From: Diplolepis rosae
Taxonomy: Eukaryota; Arthropoda; Insecta; Hymenoptera; Diplolepididae
NCBI GenBank assembly: GCA_030998225.1
Contig: JAPYXD010000484.1
Location: 6,696,001-6,760,000, forward strand
Direction: 5' to 3'
Length of the DNA stretch: 64,000 nucleotides
The number at the start of each line of letters is the position of its first letter. Position 1 is the stretch's first letter. The notes beneath the pieces are model-generated. The model searched no databases. It saw only the letters and a list, made by a program, of their open reading frames with translations, and was not told the DNA's origin. Below, piece after piece: positions 55,106-64,000 of this stretch. The position numbers and the translations under genes are program-made.

Positions 55106-55135
55106 CTGATGATGCTTCTGGAGTGGAAGTGAAAC
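55106..55135 (+). ncRNA. Hammerhead-like core, right foldback arm
   Basis: CTGATGA is followed by a stem GCTTC/GAAGT (one G-U pair), a short loop and GAAAC. Hammerhead ribozymes are known from Penelope-like elements and retrozymes. Whether this one can cleave depends on a third stem that I could not place. Confidence 0.35.
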
Positions 55136-55372
55136 GTTGGCAAAAATTTTTAAAGATCTGAAAATAAATGTCCGATTTGTACCCGTTTTCTTCTTCATAA
55201 TTATCAACACTTGGACGTTAAACATACCTAAATTAATTTAAATGTGAATTTCAGGTGATATGTATACTTTCGAATGCTGAAGGATGATACAACTATATTT
55301 GTAAGCTGGTGTCGGCAATGTCTTTCCCCCACATAATTCCTGTTTATTTTTCTAATAATTAACGGCCTTGAA

Positions 55373-58105
55373 ATGATAATGTGCCAATCTTGTAATTGTA
55401 AATTGTTGAACATTCGTCTGTACAATAAGCATCAACGATTACATGAACATTTGCCAAATTTAAGAATACCGTGTCAGTATCGAAAGTGCAATAACATTTT
55501 TACAGAATATAAAAATTTTACAAGACATATTTACTTGCAACATAGTCATGAAAATAAAGGACTCTTCAAATGCAATGTTGCAAATTGTAATTTTACAACA
55601 AATAATAGGATTCATTTCAACAAACATATGAGATTCCATTTAAGTTCTCCCACTGATACAATCATTTGTCCATTTTCAAAATGTCAACATAAGAGCATCG
55701 TTTTTGATAATGCAAATACTTATTCTGTTCATGTTTGCAGAATACACTCAACAGATGAGAGCACTGTCAGTAAGCAAAATAAAGAATCAGAGATCGTGAA
55801 TTCAGAATATGCGGTGATGGATGTAGATGTTGAACATGAAAATGAGTTTCAGAGAATTCAGTTGGACAATAAGTTTCAGCTGTTATTAGATGTTTCATCA
55901 AATTCAGAGGAAGTTTCTTTCATCATGCAAGCTCATGTATCTAAGCTTCCCGAAGCGACAAAAACATTAGCCGAAATGTGCCTTAACTTAAGCACGCATC
56001 ATTATGCATCGGAGCCAATTGTACAAGAAGTTGTTGAGAAAACATCAAAAGCTTTCACTGCTTGTAAACAAGATTTTCTTTCCACGTTGGATAATATTAA
56101 TTTACCCGATCACGACAAGGAATCTGTGAAACAGGTCTTTATTAATAGCTTTTGCGGATTAACAAATGCCTTTAATACCAAAATAGGTTTGTTACGGAAT
56201 ACTTATATGAGAAAGGATTTCTTTAAGAAAAATTTTAATATAATATTTCCAATAGAGGTGTCGTTTACGAATGACGATGGTTCTTACACTGGATGTTTTT
56301 ATACATATGTTCCTATTTTAGACACGTTGTTTTCGATGCTATGCGACAGTAAAATTAGGAAATACTGTCAAAAGCCATCATCAAAGGGAAGGGAGGGTGG
56401 ATTATTTGATGTAACTGACGGAAAACTTATACTAAAGAATTATGTCCTTATGACTATGCAAAATTTTATAAAAATTATATTATTTCAGGATGCTTTCGAG
56501 GTATGCAATTGTATAGGTGCTTCAAAAAAGAAGTTTAAAATTATTGCAGTTTATATGATAATATTAAATATACCTCCGCATTTGCGATCCAAAATTGATA
56601 ATATTAAATTAGTTATATTGTGCTTTGACAAATACATTGCTTCTTTCGGGTGGGAAAAGCTTTTGAAGAAACTTGTTGCAGATTTGCAAGAATTGGAAAC
56701 AAATGGAATAACTATTTTTGTTGATGGACAAACCACAACTTTCTATGGAACTTTAATTGCAATATTGGGCGATAGTTTGGGTAGCCATCAAATAGGTGGC
56801 TACACAGAAAACTTTAGCAAATCAAACAATTTTTGTCGTTACTGCGAAATAAGTAGAGATGATTTTCTCAACAACTTTTTCCGTGTTAGAGAATGGAGAA
56901 CTATTGAAACCTACACTAAGTGCGTTGAAAAGGCTAAAAAATCTAAAAACATTGAGATAGGTATAAAAAGGGATTGTCCCTTTAACATATTAAACTACTT
57001 TCATGTAGGAAATCCCGGATTACCTCCCTGTGTAGCACATGATCTTTTTGAGGGGATTGTACAGTCAGATATGTGGCTAGCCATTCGCTACTTTGTGCAG
57101 CAAAATTGGTTTCGAACAGGATTGCTGAATTTTCGTCTCAATGACATCAAGCTTCTATCAGAAGGTGCTATTTTTATTCCACAAATACAAGTTACGGCAG
57201 TACAAAAAAAGAAATTAACAGGTACAGCAAGTCAGATGAGACGACTGATGCAAGTATTTACGGCAGTAGTTGCGGATGTCGTAAAAGACTTTAATGATCC
57301 AGTGTGGCGAATGGTAACACATTTAAAAAAGGTCTGCCAGTTAGTTTGTGCTCCTGCATTATCAATGGGTCAAATTGCCTCATTGGCTTTTGAAATCCGT
57401 CAATTTCTAGAGTTAAGAAAAGAGTGTTTTCCAAACGATAATTTGAAACCAAAGCATGAATTTATATACCACTATCCAAAGCTGATGGAACTGTTTGGAC
57501 CTCTTAAGCATTTGTGGACGCTAAGGTTTGAAAGTAAACACGGTGATTTCAAAAAGCAAGTTAAGCATATTCAAAACTTTAAAAATTTGACACAAAGACT
57601 TGCTTACAAGCATCAGCTAAAACAGGCCTCGAATGTTTTTAAGCATGACACTTACGCCGAAGCAGAGAAATTGAAAAAATACGATGCACAGGACTTTAAA
57701 GATGATGCTATAAATCAAGCAATCAGGACCTGCTTTGAGGGAAATCACAATAGTGACAAATTTATTAGCGAAAAAGTCAAGTTTAGAGGAATTTTGTATG
57801 CTAAAGATATGTCCATTTGCATTGGGAAGAACAAGTATGGGAATTCTTTAATTTGTACTATTTACGTCATTGTCATCAACGCCAATAAAACTGAAATAGC
57901 GTTCATTGGACCTGAAAATGAAATTATTTACAATGAAGATGTAAGCGTTTTTCAACATTACGAAGATGAAATCAACACGAGCATTACATCCTCTTTTTCA
58001 TATTCCTCGTTGCTTTCTCCTGATCCTTTGCCACAATTGACCATTTTGTCCACACCAGTTTACGTGCCAAAATATCAGCCTTTCGATTCTAACGTGCAAG
58101 AGTGA
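55373..58105 (+). CDS. C2H2-finger transposase-like protein of the CACTA-like element
   Basis: An uninterrupted frame of 910 codons. Four C2H2 fingers open the protein: C4/C7/H20/H24, C34/C39/H52/H57, C67/C72/H85/H89 and C99/C104/H120/H125, so DNA binding is likely. The body (about 290-770) has features of a family of transposon-like proteins seen in fish, cnidarians and insects: FQDAFEVCNCIGASKKKFKI, GDSLGSHQIGG (466-476), a CRYC pair (488), PPCVAHDLFEGIV (H556, D557, E560), KHEFIYHYPKLMELFGP (694-710) and LRFESKHGDFKK (E720, H723). The repeated HD/E and D residues are candidate catalytic positions, but I cannot assign a DDE triad. It lies between a spliced leader and the second gene on the same strand. 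A donor (CAAGA|GTGAGT) overlaps its stop codon. The intact frame suggests recent activity. Confidence 0.85.
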   Translation: MIMCQSCNCKLLNIRLYNKHQRLHEHLPNLRIPCQYRKCNNIFTEYKNFTRHIYLQHSHENKGLFKCNVANCNFTTNNRIHFNKHMRFHLSSPTDTIICPFSKCQHKSIVFDNANTYSVHVCRIHSTDESTVSKQNKESEIVNSEYAVMDVDVEHENEFQRIQLDNKFQLLLDVSSNSEEVSFIMQAHVSKLPEATKTLAEMCLNLSTHHYASEPIVQEVVEKTSKAFTACKQDFLSTLDNINLPDHDKESVKQVFINSFCGLTNAFNTKIGLLRNTYMRKDFFKKNFNIIFPIEVSFTNDDGSYTGCFYTYVPILDTLFSMLCDSKIRKYCQKPSSKGREGGLFDVTDGKLILKNYVLMTMQNFIKIILFQDAFEVCNCIGASKKKFKIIAVYMIILNIPPHLRSKIDNIKLVILCFDKYIASFGWEKLLKKLVADLQELETNGITIFVDGQTTTFYGTLIAILGDSLGSHQIGGYTENFSKSNNFCRYCEISRDDFLNNFFRVREWRTIETYTKCVEKAKKSKNIEIGIKRDCPFNILNYFHVGNPGLPPCVAHDLFEGIVQSDMWLAIRYFVQQNWFRTGLLNFRLNDIKLLSEGAIFIPQIQVTAVQKKKLTGTASQMRRLMQVFTAVVADVVKDFNDPVWRMVTHLKKVCQLVCAPALSMGQIASLAFEIRQFLELRKECFPNDNLKPKHEFIYHYPKLMELFGPLKHLWTLRFESKHGDFKKQVKHIQNFKNLTQRLAYKHQLKQASNVFKHDTYAEAEKLKKYDAQDFKDDAINQAIRTCFEGNHNSDKFISEKVKFRGILYAKDMSICIGKNKYGNSLICTIYVIVINANKTEIAFIGPENEIIYNEDVSVFQHYEDEINTSITSSFSYSSLLSPDPLPQLTILSTPVYVPKYQPFDSNVQE

Positions 58106-58520
58106 GTTAAAATTAAACTTTTAAAATGTAAAGTTTGCATGTTGAAATTGAATGTGCTACAATTGGAAATTAGCTAGCTTATAATTGTAAATGTATAAAA
58201 CGAATACACATAATCAAAAAATTTTACAACTTTGCCAAATTTTTACAAACTTTGTCGCTAACTTTCTATCTCTGTGTCTTTTTAGAATGTTCGTTGAGTA
58301 AAATCGAGAGAAGTGTAAAGTAAAGATTCGATTCCAACGCTCTTAAGTTACTGGACGCGTTTACAGTGTAAGCGTTACTTTTAATTTTCGAAGTAACTAA
58401 GATATTTCATTTCCGCTCATTTACTGATTGATGGAATATTGATAAAATATGATAATACGAAACACATATAAATATTTTTCATGTGAATAATTAATAACGC
58501 TATTTTATACTATTTTCCAG

Positions 58521-60427
58521 ATGCACGTAGTAAAAGTTTGGTCAGCCGATAGGAAAAAAAAGGCTGCTATCATGCTTTTTAGTACCGAAAATATGATGCG
58601 GAATATAATGGAAACAGGAAGCAAGAAATTAAATATTGTAGCTCATAAAATTGTATTAGAAGAGGACGGTACTGAAATGGACGAAGATGAAATACTTTTA
58701 TTTTTTATGACAGAAATGAAGTCTTTTATTTTATTGGAATTTGGGCAGAGTGGGTTTCGGCAAATCCTAATATCGAAGACGATTTTTCTCAACAAAGGGA
58801 AGAAACCACGTCCAAGGAAAGCTGTTCTACAAACGATATGCAGAGCCTTAAAAAAATGCAAATGAAAACCAAGATGATAATTCCAACACCAATGAAGAAA
58901 GCATAGAGGAAGATAAAGAAAATAATGCAGCCATGGTTACCTTAGCTGAAAAAAATCCTAATCCTCAAGTAAAGAATTCTTTTCAAAATGATAAAGAAGA
59001 TTCAATTTCTCTTTATTTGGAACAAAAAAAGAAAGCCTTTTTAGGTTGGGACTCTTATGTCTTTTCGTGGAGAAAAATTTCTGATTCGACATTGCAAGAA
59101 CTGAATGAGGGCACAAAAAATATCTCGATCATCATGAACATCATTCAATCGGTAGTTGATGACATGCGATTTTATAGTACCGAGATAACAGTTGACGTCC
59201 TGAGGAAAGTCGCAAAACAGCTAGTTACAGATTTTCCTCAAACATTTGAAGATAGAAATGATGATGGAACGCGTTTCGATAATGGGTACAACTTGACTTT
59301 TAGAAGACTGAGGGACCGTAACTTCTATTTAAACAGGCCGCACAAACGCCAATCTTTGCAGCAAAAGTTAAAAATTCCTTTAAACATGAGAAGGATTGCG
59401 ATGAAAGTACAATCGGGTTGCATTAATTGGCAACCAGATGTAATTTCTCCTGATGAAAATAATTTATCTGTTGAGGAGAGAAAAAATTATCTTCAACACA
59501 TCGATCTTCATAAGGTTCATACTGAAGACGAAATCAGAATGATAGTTGAAAACTTAGATATGACATATGGATCACAACGACAGTATTTGAATGATATTTC
59601 CAATGTTCCAAAAATAACAGAAATTTTAACACAATGACAAATACTTCTGCAAAAAGAAGCCCTATTTTGGCATTTTCAAAAATTAACTGGCCACACAGTG
59701 CGGGAATGTAGCCACAGATTTACACAAAACCTGCATAAACTCTACGTTTTTGGAAAATTAAAAATGTTTTTCAAAGAAATAGGAGAAGGTTGCACAGAGA
59801 ATGTTAAAAATCACGATGCAATGTAAGTTCTACCGAGGATATTCAAAGAAACCATGAGTACTTTGATCATACTTCATCCAGTAAGTTTTTCGATTATCCT
59901 ATTTTTTAATTTTTCATTGCACTTATTCGTCATTTATATTAAAAAGTATACTTAAGTTATGTAAAAGTATATAAATATGTTAATTTTCTATAGACAAAAC
60001 GAAGCGAAGATAATGCTGACCTTGAAAACAGTGACGTTATTCCCGTTGAGCATCCTTGTATTCTTTATAATGGCAAGTCAACTTTAATTACTTTATTTAA
60101 TTTATACAACTATAATTGTCATTAGAACTTATAAAAATTCTAATTATCTTTTTTTGCTTAACAGGGGACAAAACGAAATATTGGCTAGCTATGGATGAAC
60201 AAAAGTTTGAAGAAACGGACTGTTTCATAGAAGCTCTACAAATGCTCCTATGCGTGTACTTTGTTTTTAATCGGACATATCCCAAAAGTAATGTTTGCAT
60301 GCTGCTTTTTATTGAGATGTATTTGTGCAACATTATTTCGGAAAAAGGGACAAGAGCATCCCAATCTGACAAAAGTAAAGTCCTAACTTTATACAGAAAT
60401 TTAAGCAAACTAGAAGTGGATTGTTAA
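58521..60427 (+). pseudogene. CIDE-N-like plus SAMD3-like second gene of the CACTA-like element, broken
   Basis: Directly after an acceptor (TTTTCCAG|ATG) the frame opens MHVVKVWSADRKKKAAIMLF. At residues 45-57 it has VLEEDGTEMDEDE followed by SFILLEFGQ, the signature of CIDE-N/CAD domains of apoptotic nuclease regulators. The frame shifts near 58738 (continuing EWVSANPNIEDDFSQQREE) and again in an A7 run near 58850. It then runs (58933-59637) through LRKVAKQLVTDFPQTFED, GCINWQPDVISPDE and YGSQRQYLNDISNVP to a TGA; beyond this the same frame continues QILLQKEALFWHFQKLTGH. This part resembles SAMD3-like proteins of fish. A 79-base exon (59994-60072) joins through a GC-AG intron to 60165-60427, ending SKLEVDC. 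Two shifts and one stop make this copy non-functional, unless assembly errors are to blame. Confidence 0.65.
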
Positions 60428-60547
60428 ATTGAGTTTTTATGTTGAAGGTAATATTTGATATTTATTTATTCTTTGCAACTGTTATTTTCTTTACGAACAA
60501 TTTAAGTGAGCATAATTTTATAATGATTAGTAGATATTAGATACAAT

Positions 60548-61150
60548 GATACAATGATACTATAATACTTTTCATTTTTTTTCCAGATTATCAAAGTTGG
60601 AAAATCTCCACTGTTTTTTTTAGAAAAAAAATTGTTGTTTTGAAAAAGTTTTCATGTTTTTAATGTAATAATTAAAGTTGGTAATTCCTTTTGAGAATTT
60701 TGTAATAATCCTCTGAAATTGATACAATGATACTATACTATTTTTCATTTTTTCCAGATTATAAAAGTTGGAAAACCTCCGCTGTTTCTTTTTTTTTTAA
60801 ATGTTGTCGTTTTGAAAAAGTTTTCATGTTTTTAAGGTAATAATTAAAGTTTGTAATTACTTTTGAGATTTTTGTAATAATCCTCTGAAATTGATACAAT
60901 GATACTATACTATTTTTCATTTTTTTCCAGATTATAAAAGTTGGAAAACCTCCGCTGTTTCTTTTTTTTTTTAAATGTTGTCGTTTTGGAAAAGTTTTCA
61001 TGTTTTTAAGGTAATAATTAAAGTTTGTAATTACTTTTGAGATTTTTGTAATAATCCTCTGAAATTGATACAATGATACTATACTATTTTTCATTTTTTT
61101 CCAGATTATAAAAGTTGGAAAACCTCCGCTGTTTCTTTTTTTAAAAAAAT
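60548..61150 (+). repeat. Tandem 173-bp repeat, about 3.5 units
   Basis: Units start at 60548, 60721, 60893 and 61067 (GATACAATGATACTATA). Each contains TTTTTCCAG|ATTATAAAAG as an acceptor-like site and, about 75 bases on, TTTTTAAG|GTAATAATT as a donor-like site. Each therefore resembles an intron-exon-intron cassette. A further acceptor-like copy is at about 61370-61395. The array lies downstream of the second gene of the CACTA-like element. The minus-strand frame at 60759-61187 simply follows the repeat. Confidence 0.85.
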
Positions 61151-61186
61151 GTTGTCGTTTTGGAAAGATTTTTAGAAAGATTTTCA

Positions 61187-61350
61187 AATTCTTTAAATAT
61201 TTAAATTCAATTGCATTATTTGCGATATAAGAGTTTGAAATTGTCTACAAGGACACCTGTCGACAATGTATCCTATCTGATACACGATTAGTGAACCTTC
61301 GATAATGTAGGCAGTGACAAAAATTTCAAACTCATCTAATTAATTTTAAA
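61187..61350 (+). repeat. Second copy of the 31220-31385 repeat
   Basis: About 85 percent identical to the copy in CNOT3 intron 3, including GCGATATAAGAGTTTGAAAT and CGATAATGTAGGCAGTG. It interrupts the tandem array of the CACTA-like element, so it arrived after that array formed. Confidence 0.75.
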
Positions 61351-61909
61351 TACTATACTATCTTTCATTTTTTCCAGATTATTAAAGTTGCATAAAGGTT
61401 CTCAAGAAGGAATTTCAGCTAATAGTTTAAAAAAAAAGTTCTTTTAATTAAGGTAATAAATTGTGTTCAATAATTACTTTAAACTGATTTATAATGAACG
61501 TTCCAACAGACACAACTTTATGTGACTTTTTTTTCAGATCTCCTTCAAGAATGAGAAAATAAATTTCATAAAATGTATTAATATAAAATTATCATTCTGT
61601 TTCAGAATAAAATATTTCTTTTTATATGTTTCTTATATGTTTCTTATTTCACCTTATTTTATCTTATTTCTTAATTATAAATTAATATTCAAAATATATA
61701 TACATAAATTTATCACATCCGCAATGTAATATTACTGACGCCAAGAAAACTTACAGCGGATTGGAAATTTCCTGCAATATATACGAGAAAATTACTATAA
61801 CCTGCACATTTCTGTACCGATTGTAAATTTACAACTCTCACTGATGTTTCACATAACCTCATAGTAAAATAACAGAGAGAATTGTATTTTTGCAGACTTG
61901 CGTAAAAAT

Positions 61910-61956
61910 CCTACGTTAAACGTGGGTAATAATCGACTCTACGTTGAACGTGGTAA
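61910..61956. repeat. Right subterminal repeats of the CACTA-like element
   Basis: CCTACGTTAAACGTGGGTAA (61910-61929) and CTACGTTGAACGTGGTAA (61939-61956) are inverse-oriented relatives of the left-end motifs at 54059-54206. They sit within 75 bases of the right terminus. Confidence 0.7.
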
Positions 61957-62004
61957 AATTACATCAAATTTTTTTACAGTGTACGTTTTATGACCTCAGA
62001 AATA

Positions 62005-62850
62005 CTCCTGGTGGACCCAGTCCAGTGAAAGGTTAACGAATTCGCTGACCTCGTAATAATATGAATAAGAAGAGAATAAAAGACATTTAAATTGTTTCAA
62101 TTATGATTCTACGGTACATTTTGAGTTTGAAGGTATCGAAATTAATACAATAATTTTACTTTTTCGCGTTAAAAACTAAAATACACAATACCTGTCATTC
62201 AAGGCAATGTAGTGGTTCACCATGGTTCACCATTTTGCGCAATGTCTCCCCGTTAGTAGGGTTGTAAGCGATGTAACGTTTCATTGAAACATTGAAACTT
62301 TCATTTGAAATATTTCAATATTTCATGGTCAAAGTTTCATTGTTTCATGAAACATTAGGAGAAGAGGGGGAAACGTCTATTTACGCAGGTGCACAGAAGT
62401 CAGATCAGTTTAGACAGTTAGATTATAAAATGTCCTTAAAATATTTATTGAAACTATATATAGTTCGAATTTTCCCGCTTTTCTGTTTGAAACTTTGAAA
62501 TATATCATGAAACCCCCAATGTTTCATGAAACTTTACATTAGATCAAAGTTTCATGGAATGTTACAACCCTACCCGTTAGAGTTGAGCATTGGTTAGAGT
62601 GAGACACAACTACTTTCGTCTCACTCTAACAAATAGTCAATCCTGACGACGGAGACGTTCCGCAAATGGTGAACCACTGCACTGTCTTCAATGACAAGTA
62701 TTGTGTATTTTTAGTTTTTACACTAAAAAATAATATTATTGTATTAATTTCAATACCTTCAAATTGAAAATGTACCGCAGAATCATAATTGAAACAATTT
62801 AAATGTCTTTTGTTCATTTCTTATTCATATTATTACGAGGTCAATGACTT
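62005..62850. mobile_element. Foldback family copy 2, split by a hAT-type MITE
   Basis: Arms containing TTCAATTATGATTCTACGG, AGGTATCGAAATTAATACA and CCTGTCATTCAAGGCA match those of the copy at 44006. The centre additionally holds an inverted GAACCACTGC/GGTTCACC pair and an insertion at 62257-62572. Confidence 0.8.
62257..62572. mobile_element. 316-bp hAT-type MITE
   Basis: It begins TAGGGTTGTAA and ends TTACAACCCTA, with CCCGTTAG exactly duplicated on both sides (62249-62256 and 62573-62580), the 8-bp target of hAT elements. The interior repeats GTTTCATGAAAC-type palindromes at least six times. The 68-codon frame inside is not a gene. Confidence 0.88.
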
Positions 62851-63004
62851 TTATTAAATAGTGATAAATTTTTTCCTACAATTTAATACACTTCTTGTGA
62901 TATTTAATAAAAAGTCATTGAAATTTTCTGCCATTGCGTCTTATGAAACTATGTCCAAGAATTTTTTACAATAACTCAAATTTTAAGCAACTATAATTTT
63001 TTCC

Positions 63005-63745
63005 GTGTGCACCCTAGCGGACCCGGTTGAGAGAACGATCATAGAATACTTTGACCGTTCTCTGACCTCGCATTATTATGGCTAAGAACGATAAAAAAAA
63101 CATTTAGAACATTGCAATTATGATTTCGTGGCAAAATTTGGAATAGAAGGCGTAGGAATAAATACAATAATTTTATTTTTCAGCGATAAAAATTAGGAAT
63201 ACATCATGTACCTGTCATTGAAGGCAGTGCAGTGTTTCACCATTTGCGGAACGTCTCCACCAATAGTAAACCTTTACGGTGGAGACGTTCCGCCAATTGT
63301 GAACCACTGCACTGCCTTCAATGACAGGTATACGATGTTTTTCTAGTTTTTATCTCTGAATAATAAAATTATTGTATTTTTTCCTACACCTGCTAATTCA
63401 AATTTGATCGCAGAATCATAATTGCAATGTTTTAAATGTTTTTTTTTATCGATCTTAGCCATAATAATGCGAGGCAGTGTGCTCAGATTGCAAACCGGGG
63501 TACCTACAAACACGATTGCACGCCGTATTCGTGTAAAGCGAGTAGGGAGAGACGACGCAGCGCGCTGCTTTAGTTCTTTCCTTGTCTTCTCCTCACCCCG
63601 TCGTCTCAACCTGCTCGCTTCACACAAATACGGCATGCGATCGCGTCTGTAGGTACCCCAGTTTACAATCTGAGCACACTGATGCGAGGTCAGAGAACGG
63701 TCAGAGTATTCTATGACCGTTCTCTCAACCGGGTCCGTTAGAGCA
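63005..63745. mobile_element. Foldback family copy 3, split by a hAT-type MITE
   Basis: Outer ends TAGCGGACCCGGTTGAGAGA and the inverse of CTCTCAACCGGGTCCGTTAG give clear termini. CCTGTCATTGAAGGCAGTGC occurs in both arms, as in the copies at 44006 and 62005. The centre is GGTGGAGACGTTCCGC with its inverse. The minus-strand frame at 63343-63771 runs across the arm and is rejected. Confidence 0.85.
63475..63681. mobile_element. 207-bp hAT-type MITE
   Basis: It starts CAGTGTGCTCAGATTG and ends CAATCTGAGCACACTG, with TIRs extending to GGGGTACCTACA with few differences. ATGCGAGG is duplicated exactly on both sides (63467-63474 and 63682-63689). It is non-coding and inserted in the right arm of foldback copy 3. 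Confidence 0.9.
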
Positions 63746-63825
63746 GACTTATTGAAAACTAAGAAAAGCAATTACTGTGAACACGTACAGAGACCAAGTC
63801 AACTGAAATCAAATAAAAAATTACA

Positions 63826-63925
63826 ATATTGGTTTCTGAAACTGCTCATAAATTTCTACCAATTATCTTCATAACATTTTTCTATTAAACCAAAATTATA
63901 AAAGTTATAGTTTGGTGAAAAAACA
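63826..63925 (+). repeat. Dispersed repeat, copy of 46716-46815
   Basis: TATTGGTTTCTGAAACTGCT, AATTATCTTCATAACATTTTTC and the following 40 bases match the second half of the repeat at 46505-46830. The window ends in AT-rich DNA. Confidence 0.65.
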
Positions 63926-64000
63926 TGAAAAAAGTAAATATAAAAATTCCATTTTCCAATTAAACTATAAGAGATACCAAAAATCGTACTAATGCAAAAT

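Larger units (their letters stand above)
54876..55198. mobile_element. Foldback with hammerhead-like cores, inside the CACTA-like leader intron
   Basis: Arms of about 155 bp are near-perfect inverse copies (GAAAACGGGTACAAWTCGGA outside, AATTCAGCGATAGATTACAT in the middle, GTCAAACTG next to the centre at about 55032). Each arm carries CTGATGA, a short stem and GAAAC in the same outward orientation: 54935-54964 on the minus strand and 55106-55135 on the plus strand. Confidence 0.8.
53990..61981 (+). mobile_element. Complete 8-kb CACTA/CMC-like transposon
   Basis: Both ends read CACTGTAAAAAAA inward (53990 and, inverted, 61981), and TA flanks both sides. Just inside lie short subterminal repeats, on both ends and oriented inward, with a consensus near ACCCACGTTSAACGTAG. 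The element holds a 910-codon gene with C2H2 fingers and a transposase-like body, and a second gene with a CIDE-N-like start. CACTA-group elements have CACTA/CACTG ends, 2-3-bp target duplications, subterminal repeats and often two genes, so this is the best fit; the superfamily name remains inference. Total length 7992 bp. Confidence 0.8.

Noticed and set aside
60548..61150. CRISPR-like array
   Set aside because: Units of 173 bp are repeated entirely, without unique spacers, and the DNA is eukaryotic.
60759..61187. 142-codon minus-strand frame with internal repeats
   Set aside because: It repeats because the DNA does (173-bp tandem array); no sign of selection for protein.
63343..63771. 142-codon minus-strand frame
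   Set aside because: Crosses a foldback arm and a hAT MITE; parts of it duplicate in the opposite arm.

Overview
This is AT-rich, intron-bearing, transposon-crowded DNA from an animal, almost certainly an insect and possibly a hymenopteran (a guess from the mariner, R1-like and piggyBac-like debris and the short host proteins, not proven). Only three host genes can be read with confidence; most of the rest is nested mobile DNA.

Host genes. (1) A minus-strand gene at 17648-21630 encodes a 264-residue four-transmembrane MARVEL-like protein in four exons. A decayed minus-strand paralogue lies directly upstream at 22783-23834. (2) CNOT3, the NOT3 subunit of the CCR4-NOT deadenylase, occupies 25937-34067 on the minus strand in eight coding exons that join in frame to 700 residues. 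(3) A plus-strand gene at 48981-53380 joins eight exons in frame to a 427-residue protein with an N-terminal PAM2-like motif (poly(A)-binding-protein ligand) and a C-terminal MIF4G domain. Genes 2 and 3 both concern mRNA 3' ends and translation, but no regulatory link is visible.

Mobile DNA. 1-5100: a TIR element with GGCGAAATTGGCGC motifs, then a foldback nested in another TIR element. 5360-8940: three broken mariner copies stacked together, one split by a TCAGTGA-rich element. 9480-9850: a GTACYGGCGC motif cluster. 11276-12185 and 39143-40357: two copies of one R1/I-like LINE in opposite orientation. 12239-12375: a piggyBac-type MITE. 13090-15779: a 2.7-kb element with 265-bp inverted arms that holds a perfect 112-bp copy of part of the MARVEL gene. 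34722-35350: a TIR element containing a foldback with a 10-bp target duplication. 37005-42478: a GTTC-rich foldback split by a 4-kb hAT-type insertion, itself carrying the second LINE copy and a broken IS630/Tc1-like element. 43990-47690 and 62000-63740: foldback families, two copies of which were hit by hAT-type MITEs.

The most striking item is a complete 8-kb element at 53990-61981. It has CACTGTAAAAAAA termini, a TA target duplication and subterminal repeats, as in the CACTA/CMC group. It carries an intact 910-codon gene (four C2H2 fingers plus a transposase-like body) and a second, now broken, gene that starts with a CIDE-N-like domain and continues into a SAMD3-like body. It also has a foldback with hammerhead-ribozyme-like cores in its 5' intron and four tandem 173-bp units, each resembling an intron-exon cassette.
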